This document shows positions 1-8,378 of a DNA stretch of 9,940 nt, piece after piece. A model generated the notes under the pieces. The model was not told the DNA's origin. It searched no databases and worked only from the letters and a program-made list of their open reading frames with translations. Origin of the DNA: Paludibacter sp. (lineage in GTDB: Bacteria; Bacteroidota; Bacteroidia; Bacteroidales; Paludibacteraceae); contig JAQTOL010000088.1 in assembly GCA_028748945.1 (NCBI GenBank), positions 1 through 9,940 of the forward strand. Direction: 5' to 3'. Every line of letters starts with the position of its first letter. The first letter of the stretch is position 1. The position numbers and the translations under genes are program-made.

Positions 1-738
1 ATCGGTTCCTTCCACAATGCAGCCGCCCGGAAAACGGAAAACGCCGGGATGTAAATCGTATAATGCCTGTGCCAGATCTTTTCGCAAACCGTTTTCACGA
101 CCTTTCCATGTATCAACAGGGAAAAGTGAAACATGATCCAAATCAAGGGCATTTTTAGATGTAAGGAAAATTCGCAACCGGCCTTTTAATTCTGTCTTGG
201 TTGCTTTTATAACTACCTGATATTTTTTCCATTCTTTGGAGTCAACAGTCAGTTTTTGCGAGTTGAAAACATTACTTTCCGGATCAATAAATTCAATTCG
301 TATACTACTGTTTCCGGCTTCAGGTGAGCGTGCCCAGACAGAAAAACGATAATCTGCATCTTTCTTTACGCTGACACCGAAAAAACCTTCATTATCCAAT
401 CCGGTTCTCTTTTCATCGTGTCCGGGATATGAAAGACGGGCATAATGCGGATTATTTGGAAATGCAGGATCATCAATCCGAACTTCAACATTTCCGAACG
501 AAGTCCAGCCAAGAAGACTTTGAGGAAATTCAAAAGAGCGGTTTTTAATCATTTCGGCATATAGTCCGCCATCTGCTCCATAATTGATGTCTTCGAAGAA
601 AATACCGTACATGGTTTTCTGGATTGGAGAGCCCACTTTTTTGACATCAACCTGAATATTGTGTGTCTGGGCAAAAACAAGTTGCGTTCCCAATGCAATT
701 GAGAATATCAACATGACTAACGATTTTGTTTTTTTCAT
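1..738 (-). CDS. GH51 alpha-L-arabinofuranosidase, N-terminal part (runs off left edge)
   Basis: This is the first 246 codons of a secreted glycoside hydrolase that would release terminal alpha-L-arabinofuranosyl residues from arabinan or arabinoxylan side chains. The start is the ATG at 738, followed by a signal peptide (about residues 1-24, MKKTKS, hydrophobic core, then VFAQ). Family GH51 is recognised from GIFFEDINYGADGGLYAEM (about 45-63) followed by KNRSFEF, and from FRFPGGCIVEGTD (234-246), where the TIM-barrel part begins. Residues about 75-210 form a beta-rich insert ending in LDLDHVSLFP, typical of the CBM4/9-like carbohydrate-binding domain found in the long Bacteroidetes members of this family. 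The catalytic acid/base and nucleophile glutamates lie beyond the window, so activity cannot be judged. It lies 92 bp downstream of the HTCS gene on the same strand, and a promoter-like element in that gap suggests it can be transcribed separately. The family call is firm; substrate preference is inferred. Confidence 0.93.
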   Translation of the reverse strand, partial: MKKTKSLVMLIFSIALGTQLVFAQTHNIQVDVKKVGSPIQKTMYGIFFEDINYGADGGLYAEMIKNRSFEFPQSLLGWTSFGNVEVRIDDPAFPNNPHYARLSYPGHDEKRTGLDNEGFFGVSVKKDADYRFSVWARSPEAGNSSIRIEFIDPESNVFNSQKLTVDSKEWKKYQVVIKATKTELKGRLRIFLTSKNALDLDHVSLFPVDTWKGRENGLRKDLAQALYDLHPGVFRFPGGCIVEGTD

Positions 739-768
739 GATGTTAATTGAAGTATTTATAGTGTGATA

Positions 769-776
769 CAAAAATA
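769..776 (-). promoter_or_regulatory. Bacteroidetes-type -7 element for the GH51 gene
   Basis: On the minus strand this reads TATTTTTG, a full match to the Bacteroidetes -7 consensus TAnnTTTG. It lies 30 bp upstream of the GH51 ATG, which gives a leader of about 20-25 nt. No TTG-type -33 element is seen at the expected distance; the upstream spacer is simply AT-rich. It may therefore need an activator, which would suit control by the neighbouring HTCS, but that is inference. Confidence 0.5.
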
Positions 777-830
777 AATTAAATATACATTTTATTGGTA
801 GACAATCCATTCAGTTTAGTGGAAATGAAT

Positions 831-3800
831 TTACTCATCCACTTCCTCTTTTGTTGAATTAAAATTCGCTTCTTCATCTAAATACGTGCTCGGCTGTATC
901 CCAAAATGTTTTGTAAAACAGCGGGTAAAATATTTAGGATCATTAAATCCGACTTCGTAAGCGATTTCTGAAATATTGAGTGAATGGTTGATACGATTTT
1001 TAATAATTAATTCCCGTGCAATATTGAGTCTGTAAATCCGAATGAAACGACTGGCTGACTGACCAGCCAGATTTTTAAGTTTTTTATGTAACAAACTGCG
1101 GCTAATTCCCATAATATCAATAAATTCCGTAACATCGAAGGCCGGGTTTGTATAATTTTCCTTTAAAACCAGTAATGATTTGTCGATAAATTTTTTATCC
1201 AGGGATTCTTCGTCAAAATGTAAGGTCTTGGGATCCATATTTTCGGCAAAATTCATTTGAATACGTTTCTTTTTGTCGCTAAGATTCCGGATCATCGCTA
1301 TCAGCAAATCTTCATCAAAAGGTTTTATAAGAAAGCCATCAGCACCTAAATGGAAACTCTCGATCTGCGTATCGGTTGAAGATTTAGCGGTAAGCAAAAT
1401 TACCGGGATATGCGATGTTGTAAAACTGGATTTTACCCGTTTACAAAATTCAAGACCATCCATTTCGGGCATCATAATATCGCTGATAATCAAATCGGGC
1501 TGATAGCGATTGGTAACTTCCAATCCAACAACACCATTGGGAGCTTCGAGTATGTTAAATTCCTGGTTTAATATCGAACGTATATACTGCCGCATATCGC
1601 TGTTATCTTCTACTATTAATAAGTTGGGCTTCCCTTTCAATAATTCATTTGAAATATTATCTTGCTCAATATTGGGGTTGGACACCAGCATTTCCATTTG
1701 TTTACCGTCAACTGACACAACCGTACTAATTCTGCGTTCAATCGGAATAATAAACCGAAAACAGGATCCGCCAGAATTTTGATTTCGGGCCTCAATAGTT
1801 CCGTTGTGTAACTCTATAATCCGTTTACAGAGGAATAGACCAATTCCTGTACCACTTTGTCCTGAACCTGAATAGGGTTGATTTTGTTTTGACTGATAGA
1901 AACGTTCAAAAATCATTGTCAAATCCTCTTCGGGAATTCCCTTTCCGTTGTCTTTCATGGCAACATACAATCGTTCCTTTTGATCGGATTTATCTGTATA
2001 GGTACTTGCTATAACTGTAATCAGGCCATGGTCAGGAGTAAATTTGATGGCATTGGACAATAAATTCCCCATCACTTTTTGCATATTGTCGCGGTCGAAA
2101 AGAAATTCCGGGGGATTAATGCGATATTGTTTACGAAAAGTGATTCCCCTGTCTTTCACCAAATCTTCGAAAGGCAATATGATGTCATCCAAAAACTCAA
2201 TAAAGTTTTGTTGTGTTTTGACTAATTCCAGCTTTCCTGAATCCACCTTACGGAAATCCATCAATTGATTGATTAAGGTCAGCAACAAGCGGGAATTTCG
2301 TTGTACAATATTCAACTGTTCAAGCACTTTTGGATTCGTACTCATTTTCAAAGACCTTTCCACCGGTCCAAGAATTAGCGTTATGGGTGTTCGGAATTCA
2401 TGTGTAATATTGGTGAAAAATGAGATTTTATCAAAATTGGCTTCTTCCACTTTTTTAGAAAGAGAAATCAGTTCTTCCTTTTGATGCGTAATTTTTTGAT
2501 TTTGTTTGGTAAGTATTTCATTCTGAATTGACATCTCATCCTGATGCTTTATCATTATCTCCATATTAGATTTTAATTGAAGAGCCTGTTCTTCAAGCAT
2601 CTCTTTTTGCTGTTCAATCTCACGGGTTCTTTCATCCACTAATTGTTTGAGTTGAATTTTCTGTTTCTGAAACTGATTTACACGATAAACATAGTAACGG
2701 TACACGCCATACAAAATTGAGCTGACCAGTAACAACAAGAACCACCAGGTTTTGTAAAAAGGTGGAATCACTTTTATATCTAATGTTGTGTACAAGTCAC
2801 TCCAGCTTCCATCGGAGTTTGTACATTTGATCTGTAATTCGTAATTACCGTATTTTAAATTTGTAAAATTAGCAAAACGTCTATCGGAAGAAACTACAGT
2901 CCAGTTAGTATCAAAACCATTTAAGCGGTAAGCATATTTAATTTTATCAGCTAAATTATAACAAAGTGCTGAGAACTCTATACTAAAGACTTTATCCGAT
3001 TCTTTCAATTCAATTTGTTTTAAATGATTCCCATCAAATTTAAGGTTTCGAACATAATTCGTATTGTCTGAAGGAAACACATCCTCATTCAAAACTTTAA
3101 TCCGGGTAATAGTCGCTTTATTCTTAAATAAAACCGGAACAGATTTCAAAGGGTCAAAATAAGTATAGCCTTCCACATCACCAAAATACATTTTTCCATC
3201 ACTCCCCTTAAAATGAGCATCCCAATAAAACTGATTTGATTGAAGTCCATCGGCTTTCGTGTAACTTCGGCTACTTTTCCGACCCGGATTAAATGCACAT
3301 AAACCTTTATCTGTACTTAACCATCTTCTACCGGCATCATCTTCCAGCATACCGTAAATTACATTATCGAGCAAACCCGTGCTTACATCAAAATTTTGAA
3401 ATTTCATCGTATCAGCATTCTCAGTCAGTGAGTAAATTCCATGCCCGTTACTTCCAAACCACAAACGCCCGCTTTTAGTCTCAAGGATACAATTTATTTT
3501 TTCAATTTTATGAGACAAAGGATCAGTCAACGTGTACTGCAAATGTTTGTATCGTACTTTGTTCTTTTTTAAATCAGTATTATTTAGATAAATACAATAA
3601 AGTCCGTTGCCTGTTCCAACCCAGAGTCTTTGCTTTTTATCGATATACATTTCTGTTATAAGCTTGATGTGTTTATCCGTCGGCAAATAATCTAAAACGT
3701 GAATGAATTTTTCTGTGTCCAGATCCAGAAAATCCAATCCATCGCGTGTCCCCAACCACAATCCATGATTTTTTTCATCGGATACCATTGCTGCTACAAA

Positions 3801-5165
3801 ATCACTGATAATAGAATTTTCAGACGAAGATCCGCGGTAATACTGCTTAAATACAGGATGAGCCTTGTCAGTTTTTTTCATACGGTTTATGCCTCTTCCC
3901 CATGTTCCAAACCAATAATCTCCCCGGTAATCACGACAAATACTACTCACGGAATTGTGACTCAATGATCCCGGATTCCCCATTTGAGCATAGTAATGGA
4001 TAAATGCATCCGAACCTTTTTTTTGCAGATTTAGTCCGCCTTCAACAGTTCCAACCCATAAATCGCCAGCTTCATCTTCGTAGATTGAATTTACAGGATT
4101 CTTCGACAAACTCGCCGGATTCTCTATGGAATGGCTTACATTGCTAAACATTTTTAAGTCAGGCATCAACAAATTTATTCCACCTTTCTCAGTCCCTATC
4201 CAGATCAGATTATCTTCGACATAAAGACAGCTTATGAAATTATTATTCAGCGACAAACCTGTCAGGTTATTTTCGGAAGTAATGTGTTCAAAAACATCGG
4301 TTCGATAATCATAAATGTTTAAACCAATGAGAGTGGCTATGAGTAACTGACCATTCTGACTTTTATTTATATCGGTTATATAACTGGATGTAAGAGAATT
4401 GCTTTGTACGGAATTAGCAACATACAGAGTTAATGCTTCCGAGGCAGGATCATATCTATAAAGACCATTGGTTGTTCCAATCCAAAGTAAGCCATTGTCA
4501 TAAAATAAAACATTCACAGAACCTGAAAATGAATTCAATTTTTCACCGGCACTAACTTTTGTGTAAATGCCATCATTGCCACGTATCAACCGAAACAGTT
4601 CATTTCCGGCTCCAATGTAAATACTTCCATTGAATTGCAAAAAAGATCTGACAGATGAATTTCCATGATAAATATCTTCAGTCTGAATAATATTACCGGT
4701 AGTGTAATGTAATTTTGCTAACCCATTATCATACCCAACCCAGATATCTCCCGATTCATCTTTTTTGATAAAGTTGATTGATTTTGAAATTAAATCTAAT
4801 CGGCTTCTTGACAGTGCACCGACACTTTCTATTTCTCCCGATTGATAATTTAATAAGTAAAGCCCGTTTTCCGTTCCAATCCAGAGGTTTCCGTTTTTAT
4901 CTTCTTCAACACAATGTACATTATCATTTTGTAAATGGTTTTCCATATTCCGACTATTAAAATGAATAAATTCATACCCATCATATCGGTCCAATCCATT
5001 ACTGGTAGAAATCCACATAAATCCCCGGCTATCGCGAAAAATATCCGCCACCATATTTCTGGACAAGCCATTGTCGGCTGTCAGATAGCTTACTTTATAA
5101 GGTAATGACCAGGCACTAAGGAAAATGAATAGTAAAGCAATCGTCAACAGGATTTTGTCTTTCAT
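831..5165 (-). CDS. Hybrid two-component system (HTCS) sensor/regulator, complete
   Basis: A 1444-residue one-protein signalling system that senses an oligosaccharide in the periplasm and activates carbohydrate-degradation genes. A signal peptide or N-terminal anchor (1-20) is followed by 14 propeller repeats of the type LWIGTxNGLYxY (about 50, 94, 140, 182, 227, 275, 323, 370, 417, 470, 516, 571, 619 and 660). That count fits two seven-bladed propellers, as known for this family. Then come a Y_Y_Y domain (about 720-800), one membrane helix (about 807-826, starting WWFLLLL) and a coiled-coil linker (about 830-905). The kinase has HisKA with phospho-acceptor H922 in THEFRTP, and an ATPase with N1038 (N box), D1072 (DNGKG) and G1105 (GTGIG). 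The receiver has E1186/D1187, phospho-acceptor D1229 in SDIMMPEMDG and K1281. An AraC-type helix-turn-helix domain (about 1336-1430) ends the protein. All key residues are present, so it should be functional. The inducer is probably an arabino-oligosaccharide, inferred only from the neighbouring enzymes. Confidence 0.97.
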   Translation of the reverse strand: MKDKILLTIALLFIFLSAWSLPYKVSYLTADNGLSRNMVADIFRDSRGFMWISTSNGLDRYDGYEFIHFNSRNMENHLQNDNVHCVEEDKNGNLWIGTENGLYLLNYQSGEIESVGALSRSRLDLISKSINFIKKDESGDIWVGYDNGLAKLHYTTGNIIQTEDIYHGNSSVRSFLQFNGSIYIGAGNELFRLIRGNDGIYTKVSAGEKLNSFSGSVNVLFYDNGLLWIGTTNGLYRYDPASEALTLYVANSVQSNSLTSSYITDINKSQNGQLLIATLIGLNIYDYRTDVFEHITSENNLTGLSLNNNFISCLYVEDNLIWIGTEKGGINLLMPDLKMFSNVSHSIENPASLSKNPVNSIYEDEAGDLWVGTVEGGLNLQKKGSDAFIHYYAQMGNPGSLSHNSVSSICRDYRGDYWFGTWGRGINRMKKTDKAHPVFKQYYRGSSSENSIISDFVAAMVSDEKNHGLWLGTRDGLDFLDLDTEKFIHVLDYLPTDKHIKLITEMYIDKKQRLWVGTGNGLYCIYLNNTDLKKNKVRYKHLQYTLTDPLSHKIEKINCILETKSGRLWFGSNGHGIYSLTENADTMKFQNFDVSTGLLDNVIYGMLEDDAGRRWLSTDKGLCAFNPGRKSSRSYTKADGLQSNQFYWDAHFKGSDGKMYFGDVEGYTYFDPLKSVPVLFKNKATITRIKVLNEDVFPSDNTNYVRNLKFDGNHLKQIELKESDKVFSIEFSALCYNLADKIKYAYRLNGFDTNWTVVSSDRRFANFTNLKYGNYELQIKCTNSDGSWSDLYTTLDIKVIPPFYKTWWFLLLLVSSILYGVYRYYVYRVNQFQKQKIQLKQLVDERTREIEQQKEMLEEQALQLKSNMEIMIKHQDEMSIQNEILTKQNQKITHQKEELISLSKKVEEANFDKISFFTNITHEFRTPITLILGPVERSLKMSTNPKVLEQLNIVQRNSRLLLTLINQLMDFRKVDSGKLELVKTQQNFIEFLDDIILPFEDLVKDRGITFRKQYRINPPEFLFDRDNMQKVMGNLLSNAIKFTPDHGLITVIASTYTDKSDQKERLYVAMKDNGKGIPEEDLTMIFERFYQSKQNQPYSGSGQSGTGIGLFLCKRIIELHNGTIEARNQNSGGSCFRFIIPIERRISTVVSVDGKQMEMLVSNPNIEQDNISNELLKGKPNLLIVEDNSDMRQYIRSILNQEFNILEAPNGVVGLEVTNRYQPDLIISDIMMPEMDGLEFCKRVKSSFTTSHIPVILLTAKSSTDTQIESFHLGADGFLIKPFDEDLLIAMIRNLSDKKKRIQMNFAENMDPKTLHFDEESLDKKFIDKSLLVLKENYTNPAFDVTEFIDIMGISRSLLHKKLKNLAGQSASRFIRIYRLNIARELIIKNRINHSLNISEIAYEVGFNDPKYFTRCFTKHFGIQPSTYLDEEANFNSTKEEVDE

Positions 5166-5188
5166 GTGATTAGATAAAAAGTCAGGTA

Positions 5189-5196
5189 CGAAAATA
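5189..5196 (-). promoter_or_regulatory. Weak -7-like element for the HTCS gene
   Basis: On the minus strand this reads TATTTTCG, one mismatch from the consensus TAnnTTTG, and lies 23 bp upstream of the HTCS start codon. No exact match to the consensus exists on this strand further up the intergenic region, so this is the best candidate. No clear -33 partner is visible. A poor promoter is plausible for a regulator kept at low level. Confidence 0.3.
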
Positions 5197-5216
5197 AATA
5201 AAATATCCCAAACCCG

Positions 5217-5247
5217 AAGAGGATAAACGTTTAATAAAAGAGGATAA
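5217..5247. repeat. Direct repeat AAGAGGATAA x2, 21-bp period, putative HTCS operator
   Basis: The 10-mer AAGAGGATAA occurs at 5217-5226 and again at 5238-5247. The starts are exactly 21 bp apart, which is two turns of the DNA helix. Tandem direct half-sites about 21 bp apart are the arrangement bound by AraC-family dimers such as AraC at araI, and the HTCS ends in such a domain. The pair lies just upstream of the proposed HTCS -7 element, roughly -35 to -65 from the inferred transcription start, where activators usually sit. Autoregulation is therefore a reasonable inference. Repeats of this length also arise by chance in AT-rich DNA. Confidence 0.4.
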
Positions 5248-5279
5248 TTTCATATTGGTAATGAGACAATTATCAATAG

Positions 5280-5294
5280 GTCTGATAATCAGAC
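5280..5294. promoter_or_regulatory. 15-bp palindrome GTCTGATAATCAGAC, operator-like
   Basis: Two perfect 7-bp arms (GTCTGAT and ATCAGAC) flank a single central A. The symmetry stops at both ends. A short palindrome with almost no loop is poor as an RNA hairpin but typical of a binding site for a dimeric helix-turn-helix repressor or activator. It lies about 115 bp from the HTCS start and about 400 bp from the glycosidase start. The binding protein is unknown; no second copy was noticed in the other intergenic gaps of the window. Confidence 0.4.
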
Positions 5295-5400
5295 TTTAGA
5301 TTTGATTTTAGAAGTACAGCAATTAAAAAATAAAAAGGCAATTTAAAAAATTCCGGGTTCAAAAAAATGTGTTCACTGACAGAAAAAAGATCCATTGGTT

Positions 5401-5454
5401 ATTTAAATCCTTTTTCTTAAAAAAATGATATTCAGAAATGATTTAAATTCTTTT
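5401..5454. repeat. Imperfect direct repeat ATTTAAATyCTTTT, 40-bp period
   Basis: ATTTAAATCCTTTT at 5401-5414 recurs as ATTTAAATTCTTTT at 5441-5454, with 13 of 14 bases equal. A further short repeat, CTACTACAA, follows at 5456-5464 and 5515-5523. These may be remnants of a local duplication or weak protein-binding sites. The low complexity of the region makes chance a real alternative. Confidence 0.3.
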
Positions 5455-5621
5455 ACTACTACAATACGCACTTCAACTCAGAAAAAAACTTAAGACACAT
5501 TTATATCAGATCTGCTACTACAAAGCTAATCAGGAAATAAGAGTTTTGACAGAAGGAATAATACAGAGAATGAACGTGATTTACTTCCACAATTATCCCC
5601 CAACAAAATACGTTTGTCCAC

Positions 5622-5650
5622 TTGTTTCCTCCATATTTTCAATATCTTTG
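5622..5650 (+). promoter_or_regulatory. Bacteroidetes-type promoter of the GH127/146 operon
   Basis: TATCTTTG at 5643-5650 is a full match to the -7 consensus TAnnTTTG. A TTG at 5622-5624 (within CTTG) lies 18 bp upstream and can serve as the -33 element. Transcription would begin around 5657, leaving an AT-rich leader of about 30 nt without a Shine-Dalgarno sequence, as is usual in this phylum. The 8-mer TTTGTCCA occurs both just upstream of the -33 position (5613-5620) and overlapping the -7 end (5647-5654). Confidence 0.6.
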
Positions 5651-5690
5651 TCCAATAAAAATTACAAAAATAACCTTATACTAACGCAAA

Positions 5691-8327
5691 ATGAATAAAC
5701 GCATTCTTCTGATTCTTTGTGTCGCTGTGTTTTCTTTTCTTCATGTGATAGCTCAGGACAAACTTTATTCTACCTCTTTTCCTTTGGGCGATGTGACTTT
5801 ACTTGATGGTCCTTTTAAACATGCCCGTGACCTGAATATAACAACTTTATTGAAGTACGATGTGGATCGATTGCTGGCTCCGTATTTGAAAGAAGCCGGC
5901 TTAACTCCCAAAGGTGCAAGTTACATTAACTGGATTGGTTTGGATGGACATATTGGCGGGCATTATCTATCAGCCTTAGCTATAAATTATGCGGCTACTG
6001 GTAATGCTGACTGCAAACAACGAATGGATTACATGCTTGCCGAACTCAAAGCCTGTCAGGATGCAAACGGAGTAAAATACCCATCATGGGCTGTTGGCTA
6101 TGTCGGCGGTGTTCCCGGAAGTAATGGTATCTGGTCAACATTTAAAACAGGAAATTTCACTACTTTTAATTCAGCATGGGTGCCCTGGTATAACGTGCAC
6201 AAAATGTATGCAGGGCTTAGAGATGCATGGTTGTACGGTGGAAGTGCTGATGCAAAAACTATGTTTTTACAATTTTGTGATTGGGGGATTAATATCTGCT
6301 CAGCACTGACTGATGCTCAGATGGAAACTATGCTTGCCATTGAACACGGCGGCATGAATGAAATTTTTGCAGATGCTTATCAAATGACAGGTGACACTAA
6401 ATATCTGGATACTGCAAAACGATTTTCGCACAAAGTATTGCTGAACAGCATGTCAAAAAGCATTGATAATCTGGACAATATGCATGCCAACACTCAGGTT
6501 CCGAAAGCAGTTGGTTTTCAGCGGATAGCAGAGGTAAGCGGAGACGCAACTTATAAAACTGCCGGTCGTTTTTTTTGGGAAACAGTTACAGGAAAAAGAA
6601 GTCTTGCATCCGGAGCAAACAGCCGCAAAGAATACTTTCCCCAGGCATCGGCATATAGTGATTTTGTGAATGTTCCTGAAGGTCCTGAGTCATGTAATAC
6701 GAACAATATGCTAAAACTGACCGAAGATTTATTTCGAATGAATCCTCTGGCAAAATATGCTGATTATTATGAACGGGCTTTATACAATCATATTCTATCC
6801 ACTCAACATCCGGAACATGGAGGATATGTCTATTTTACTTCAGCGCGTCCCCGTCATTATCGTGTATATTCTGCGCCCAATGAAGCCATGTGGTGTTGTG
6901 TTGGAACAGGAATGGAAAATCACGGAAAATATGGCGAATTTATTTATTCACATCAACACGATTCCCTCTACCTGAACTTATTTATTGCATCTGAACTGAA
7001 CTGGAAAGAGAAGGGAGTCAGAGTAAAACAAGAAACAGTTTTCCCTGATGAAGAACGCACCAAATTAACTATAAATGTCGATGCTCCAACCCCGTTTAAA
7101 TTAATGATTCGCCATCCGGCATGGGTACCAGCCGATGCCATGAAAGTTCTTATTGGAAGTGACACTTTAACATTAATCTCTCAACCATCTACATATGCTG
7201 AAGTAAACCGGATTTGGAATAACAACGATGTTGTAACTATCCTGTTACCAATGCACAACAGCATCGAGCAACTGCCCAATGTACCCGCCTATATTGCACT
7301 AATGCACGGTCCGATTTTGCTGGGCGCCAAAACCGGTACTGAAGATTTGACCGGATTAATTGCTGATGATAGCCGTTGGGGACATATTGCAAACGGAAAA
7401 CTTTTACCTTTAGATCAAGCACCAATAATAGTCGGTGATCGTACGACATTTCCTTCCAAACTTATTCCGGTTGAAGGTAAGCCACTTACATTTACGGCTC
7501 CGGGCCTATTTGTCACAAAAGCAGATTCTGCATTAACGCTTGAACCTTTCTTTCGTATTCATGATTCCCGTTATATGATGTACTGGATGACATTAACATC
7601 ATCTGAATATCAGACTGTACTTGCAAATTTAGCCGCTACTCAAAAGGCAGCACTTGAACTGGAGGCTCGTACCATTGACAGGGTAGCTCCGGGAGAGCAA
7701 CAACCCGAAGTTGATCATAGCTTGCAATCTTTAAATTCTAATACAGGAAACTATCAGAATGAATTTTGGAGAGATGCAAATAACGGGGGTTTTATCAGTT
7801 ACAAAATGAGGACAAATAAAGAACCTGTTGTGTCTTTGATGGTACGGTATTGGGGATACGAATCGGGGAACCGTACTTTTGACATTTTAATAAACGGCGT
7901 AAAACTGATAACAGAGAATATCGTTGGGAAATGGAATAAATCTGCATTCTTCAATGTAGAATATCCTATTCCTGACAGGTTGATCAATAATTTGGACACA
8001 ATAACCGTTCGGTTTCAGGCAAGCGGATCAAACTATGCAGGTGGATTCTTTTATGTTCGCATTTTAAGACCTTTGAGTGCTACTGCTTTAGTAACAAACA
8101 AAGCAAACGATACCAAACACACAGTTGTTGGTCGTGATAAAAGCATTATTGTTAGCGGGATCATGAATAAAAGTACCATTTCTGTTTACGACTCTTGCGG
8201 TCACATTTTAAAAACAATACAAACGAATGGACCAATTGCAACTATCCCAATAGAATCTGCCGGTGTAAATATTGTCAAAATAACGACAGAAAATGAAACG
8301 TACATACATAAAGTGATTTTAAAATAA
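5691..8327 (+). CDS. Secreted GH127/GH146-type beta-L-arabinofuranosidase (DUF1680 family)
   Basis: An 878-residue enzyme expected to remove beta-L-arabinofuranose from plant glycans. A signal peptide (1-21, ending HVIAQ) precedes the (alpha/alpha)6 barrel (about 25-430). The DUF1680 signatures are LLDGPF (37-42), GLDGHIGGHYLSA (83-95), EHGGMNE (218-224), GPESCNTNNMLKLT (331-344) and MWCCVGTGMENHGKYGEF (400-417). By comparison with the bifidobacterial enzyme HypBA1 (Glu322, Glu338, Cys340, Cys417, Cys418), E314 is the likely general acid, E333, C335, C402 and C403 the zinc ligands, with one of the paired cysteines as nucleophile. Motif style resembles the large Bacteroides GH146 enzymes, so GH146 is slightly favoured over GH127. 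Beta-sandwich domains follow (about 430-620), then a DUF6805-like module (about 672-795) and a short C-terminal domain (about 800-878) ending YIHKVILK, similar to sorting or DUF6383-type tails. It is probably exported and may reach the surface through T9SS. It is the first gene of the plus-strand operon. Confidence 0.93.
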   Translation: MNKRILLILCVAVFSFLHVIAQDKLYSTSFPLGDVTLLDGPFKHARDLNITTLLKYDVDRLLAPYLKEAGLTPKGASYINWIGLDGHIGGHYLSALAINYAATGNADCKQRMDYMLAELKACQDANGVKYPSWAVGYVGGVPGSNGIWSTFKTGNFTTFNSAWVPWYNVHKMYAGLRDAWLYGGSADAKTMFLQFCDWGINICSALTDAQMETMLAIEHGGMNEIFADAYQMTGDTKYLDTAKRFSHKVLLNSMSKSIDNLDNMHANTQVPKAVGFQRIAEVSGDATYKTAGRFFWETVTGKRSLASGANSRKEYFPQASAYSDFVNVPEGPESCNTNNMLKLTEDLFRMNPLAKYADYYERALYNHILSTQHPEHGGYVYFTSARPRHYRVYSAPNEAMWCCVGTGMENHGKYGEFIYSHQHDSLYLNLFIASELNWKEKGVRVKQETVFPDEERTKLTINVDAPTPFKLMIRHPAWVPADAMKVLIGSDTLTLISQPSTYAEVNRIWNNNDVVTILLPMHNSIEQLPNVPAYIALMHGPILLGAKTGTEDLTGLIADDSRWGHIANGKLLPLDQAPIIVGDRTTFPSKLIPVEGKPLTFTAPGLFVTKADSALTLEPFFRIHDSRYMMYWMTLTSSEYQTVLANLAATQKAALELEARTIDRVAPGEQQPEVDHSLQSLNSNTGNYQNEFWRDANNGGFISYKMRTNKEPVVSLMVRYWGYESGNRTFDILINGVKLITENIVGKWNKSAFFNVEYPIPDRLINNLDTITVRFQASGSNYAGGFFYVRILRPLSATALVTNKANDTKHTVVGRDKSIIVSGIMNKSTISVYDSCGHILKTIQTNGPIATIPIESAGVNIVKITTENETYIHKVILK

Positions 8328-8378
8328 GCAAAGCATTCAGAATTAATTTCATATACTTAAATATTCAATAGCTAAAAA

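Larger units (their letters stand above)
5166..5690. other. Divergent intergenic region without a gene
   Basis: This 525-bp stretch separates the HTCS gene (leftward) from the glycosidase operon (rightward). It is very AT-rich and rich in A and T runs. I found no credible open reading frame, tRNA or rRNA, and no strong terminator hairpin. It does hold several candidate regulatory structures listed separately: a 21-bp-period direct repeat and a 15-bp palindrome in the HTCS-proximal 130 bp, a 40-bp-period repeat in the middle, and a good promoter at the right end. An additional inverted pair, GATAATT at 5243-5249 and AATTATC at 5268-5274, lies between the first two. The length exceeds what two promoters need, leaving room for operator sites or a small RNA that cannot be recognised by eye. 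Confidence 0.7.

Noticed and set aside
790..805. Sequence TTGTCTACCAATAAAA (minus strand) upstream of GH51, similar to TTGTCCAATAAAA at 5648-5660 upstream of GH127/146, as a shared operator
   Set aside because: The two need a gap to align and sit at different positions relative to their -7 elements (upstream versus overlapping), so common function is unlikely.
793..805. Small hairpin ATTG-N5-CAAT between the HTCS and GH51 genes as a terminator
   Set aside because: The stem is only 4 bp and AT-rich, with no strong T-tract; it is too weak for an intrinsic terminator.
1273..4960. Several plus-strand open frames of 60-90 codons inside the HTCS gene
   Set aside because: They are antisense to a fully intact, domain-complete coding region and encode no recognisable protein.
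5367..5420. 17-codon open frame starting MCSLTEK in the intergenic region
   Set aside because: Too short, no promoter or start context, and no recognisable peptide features.
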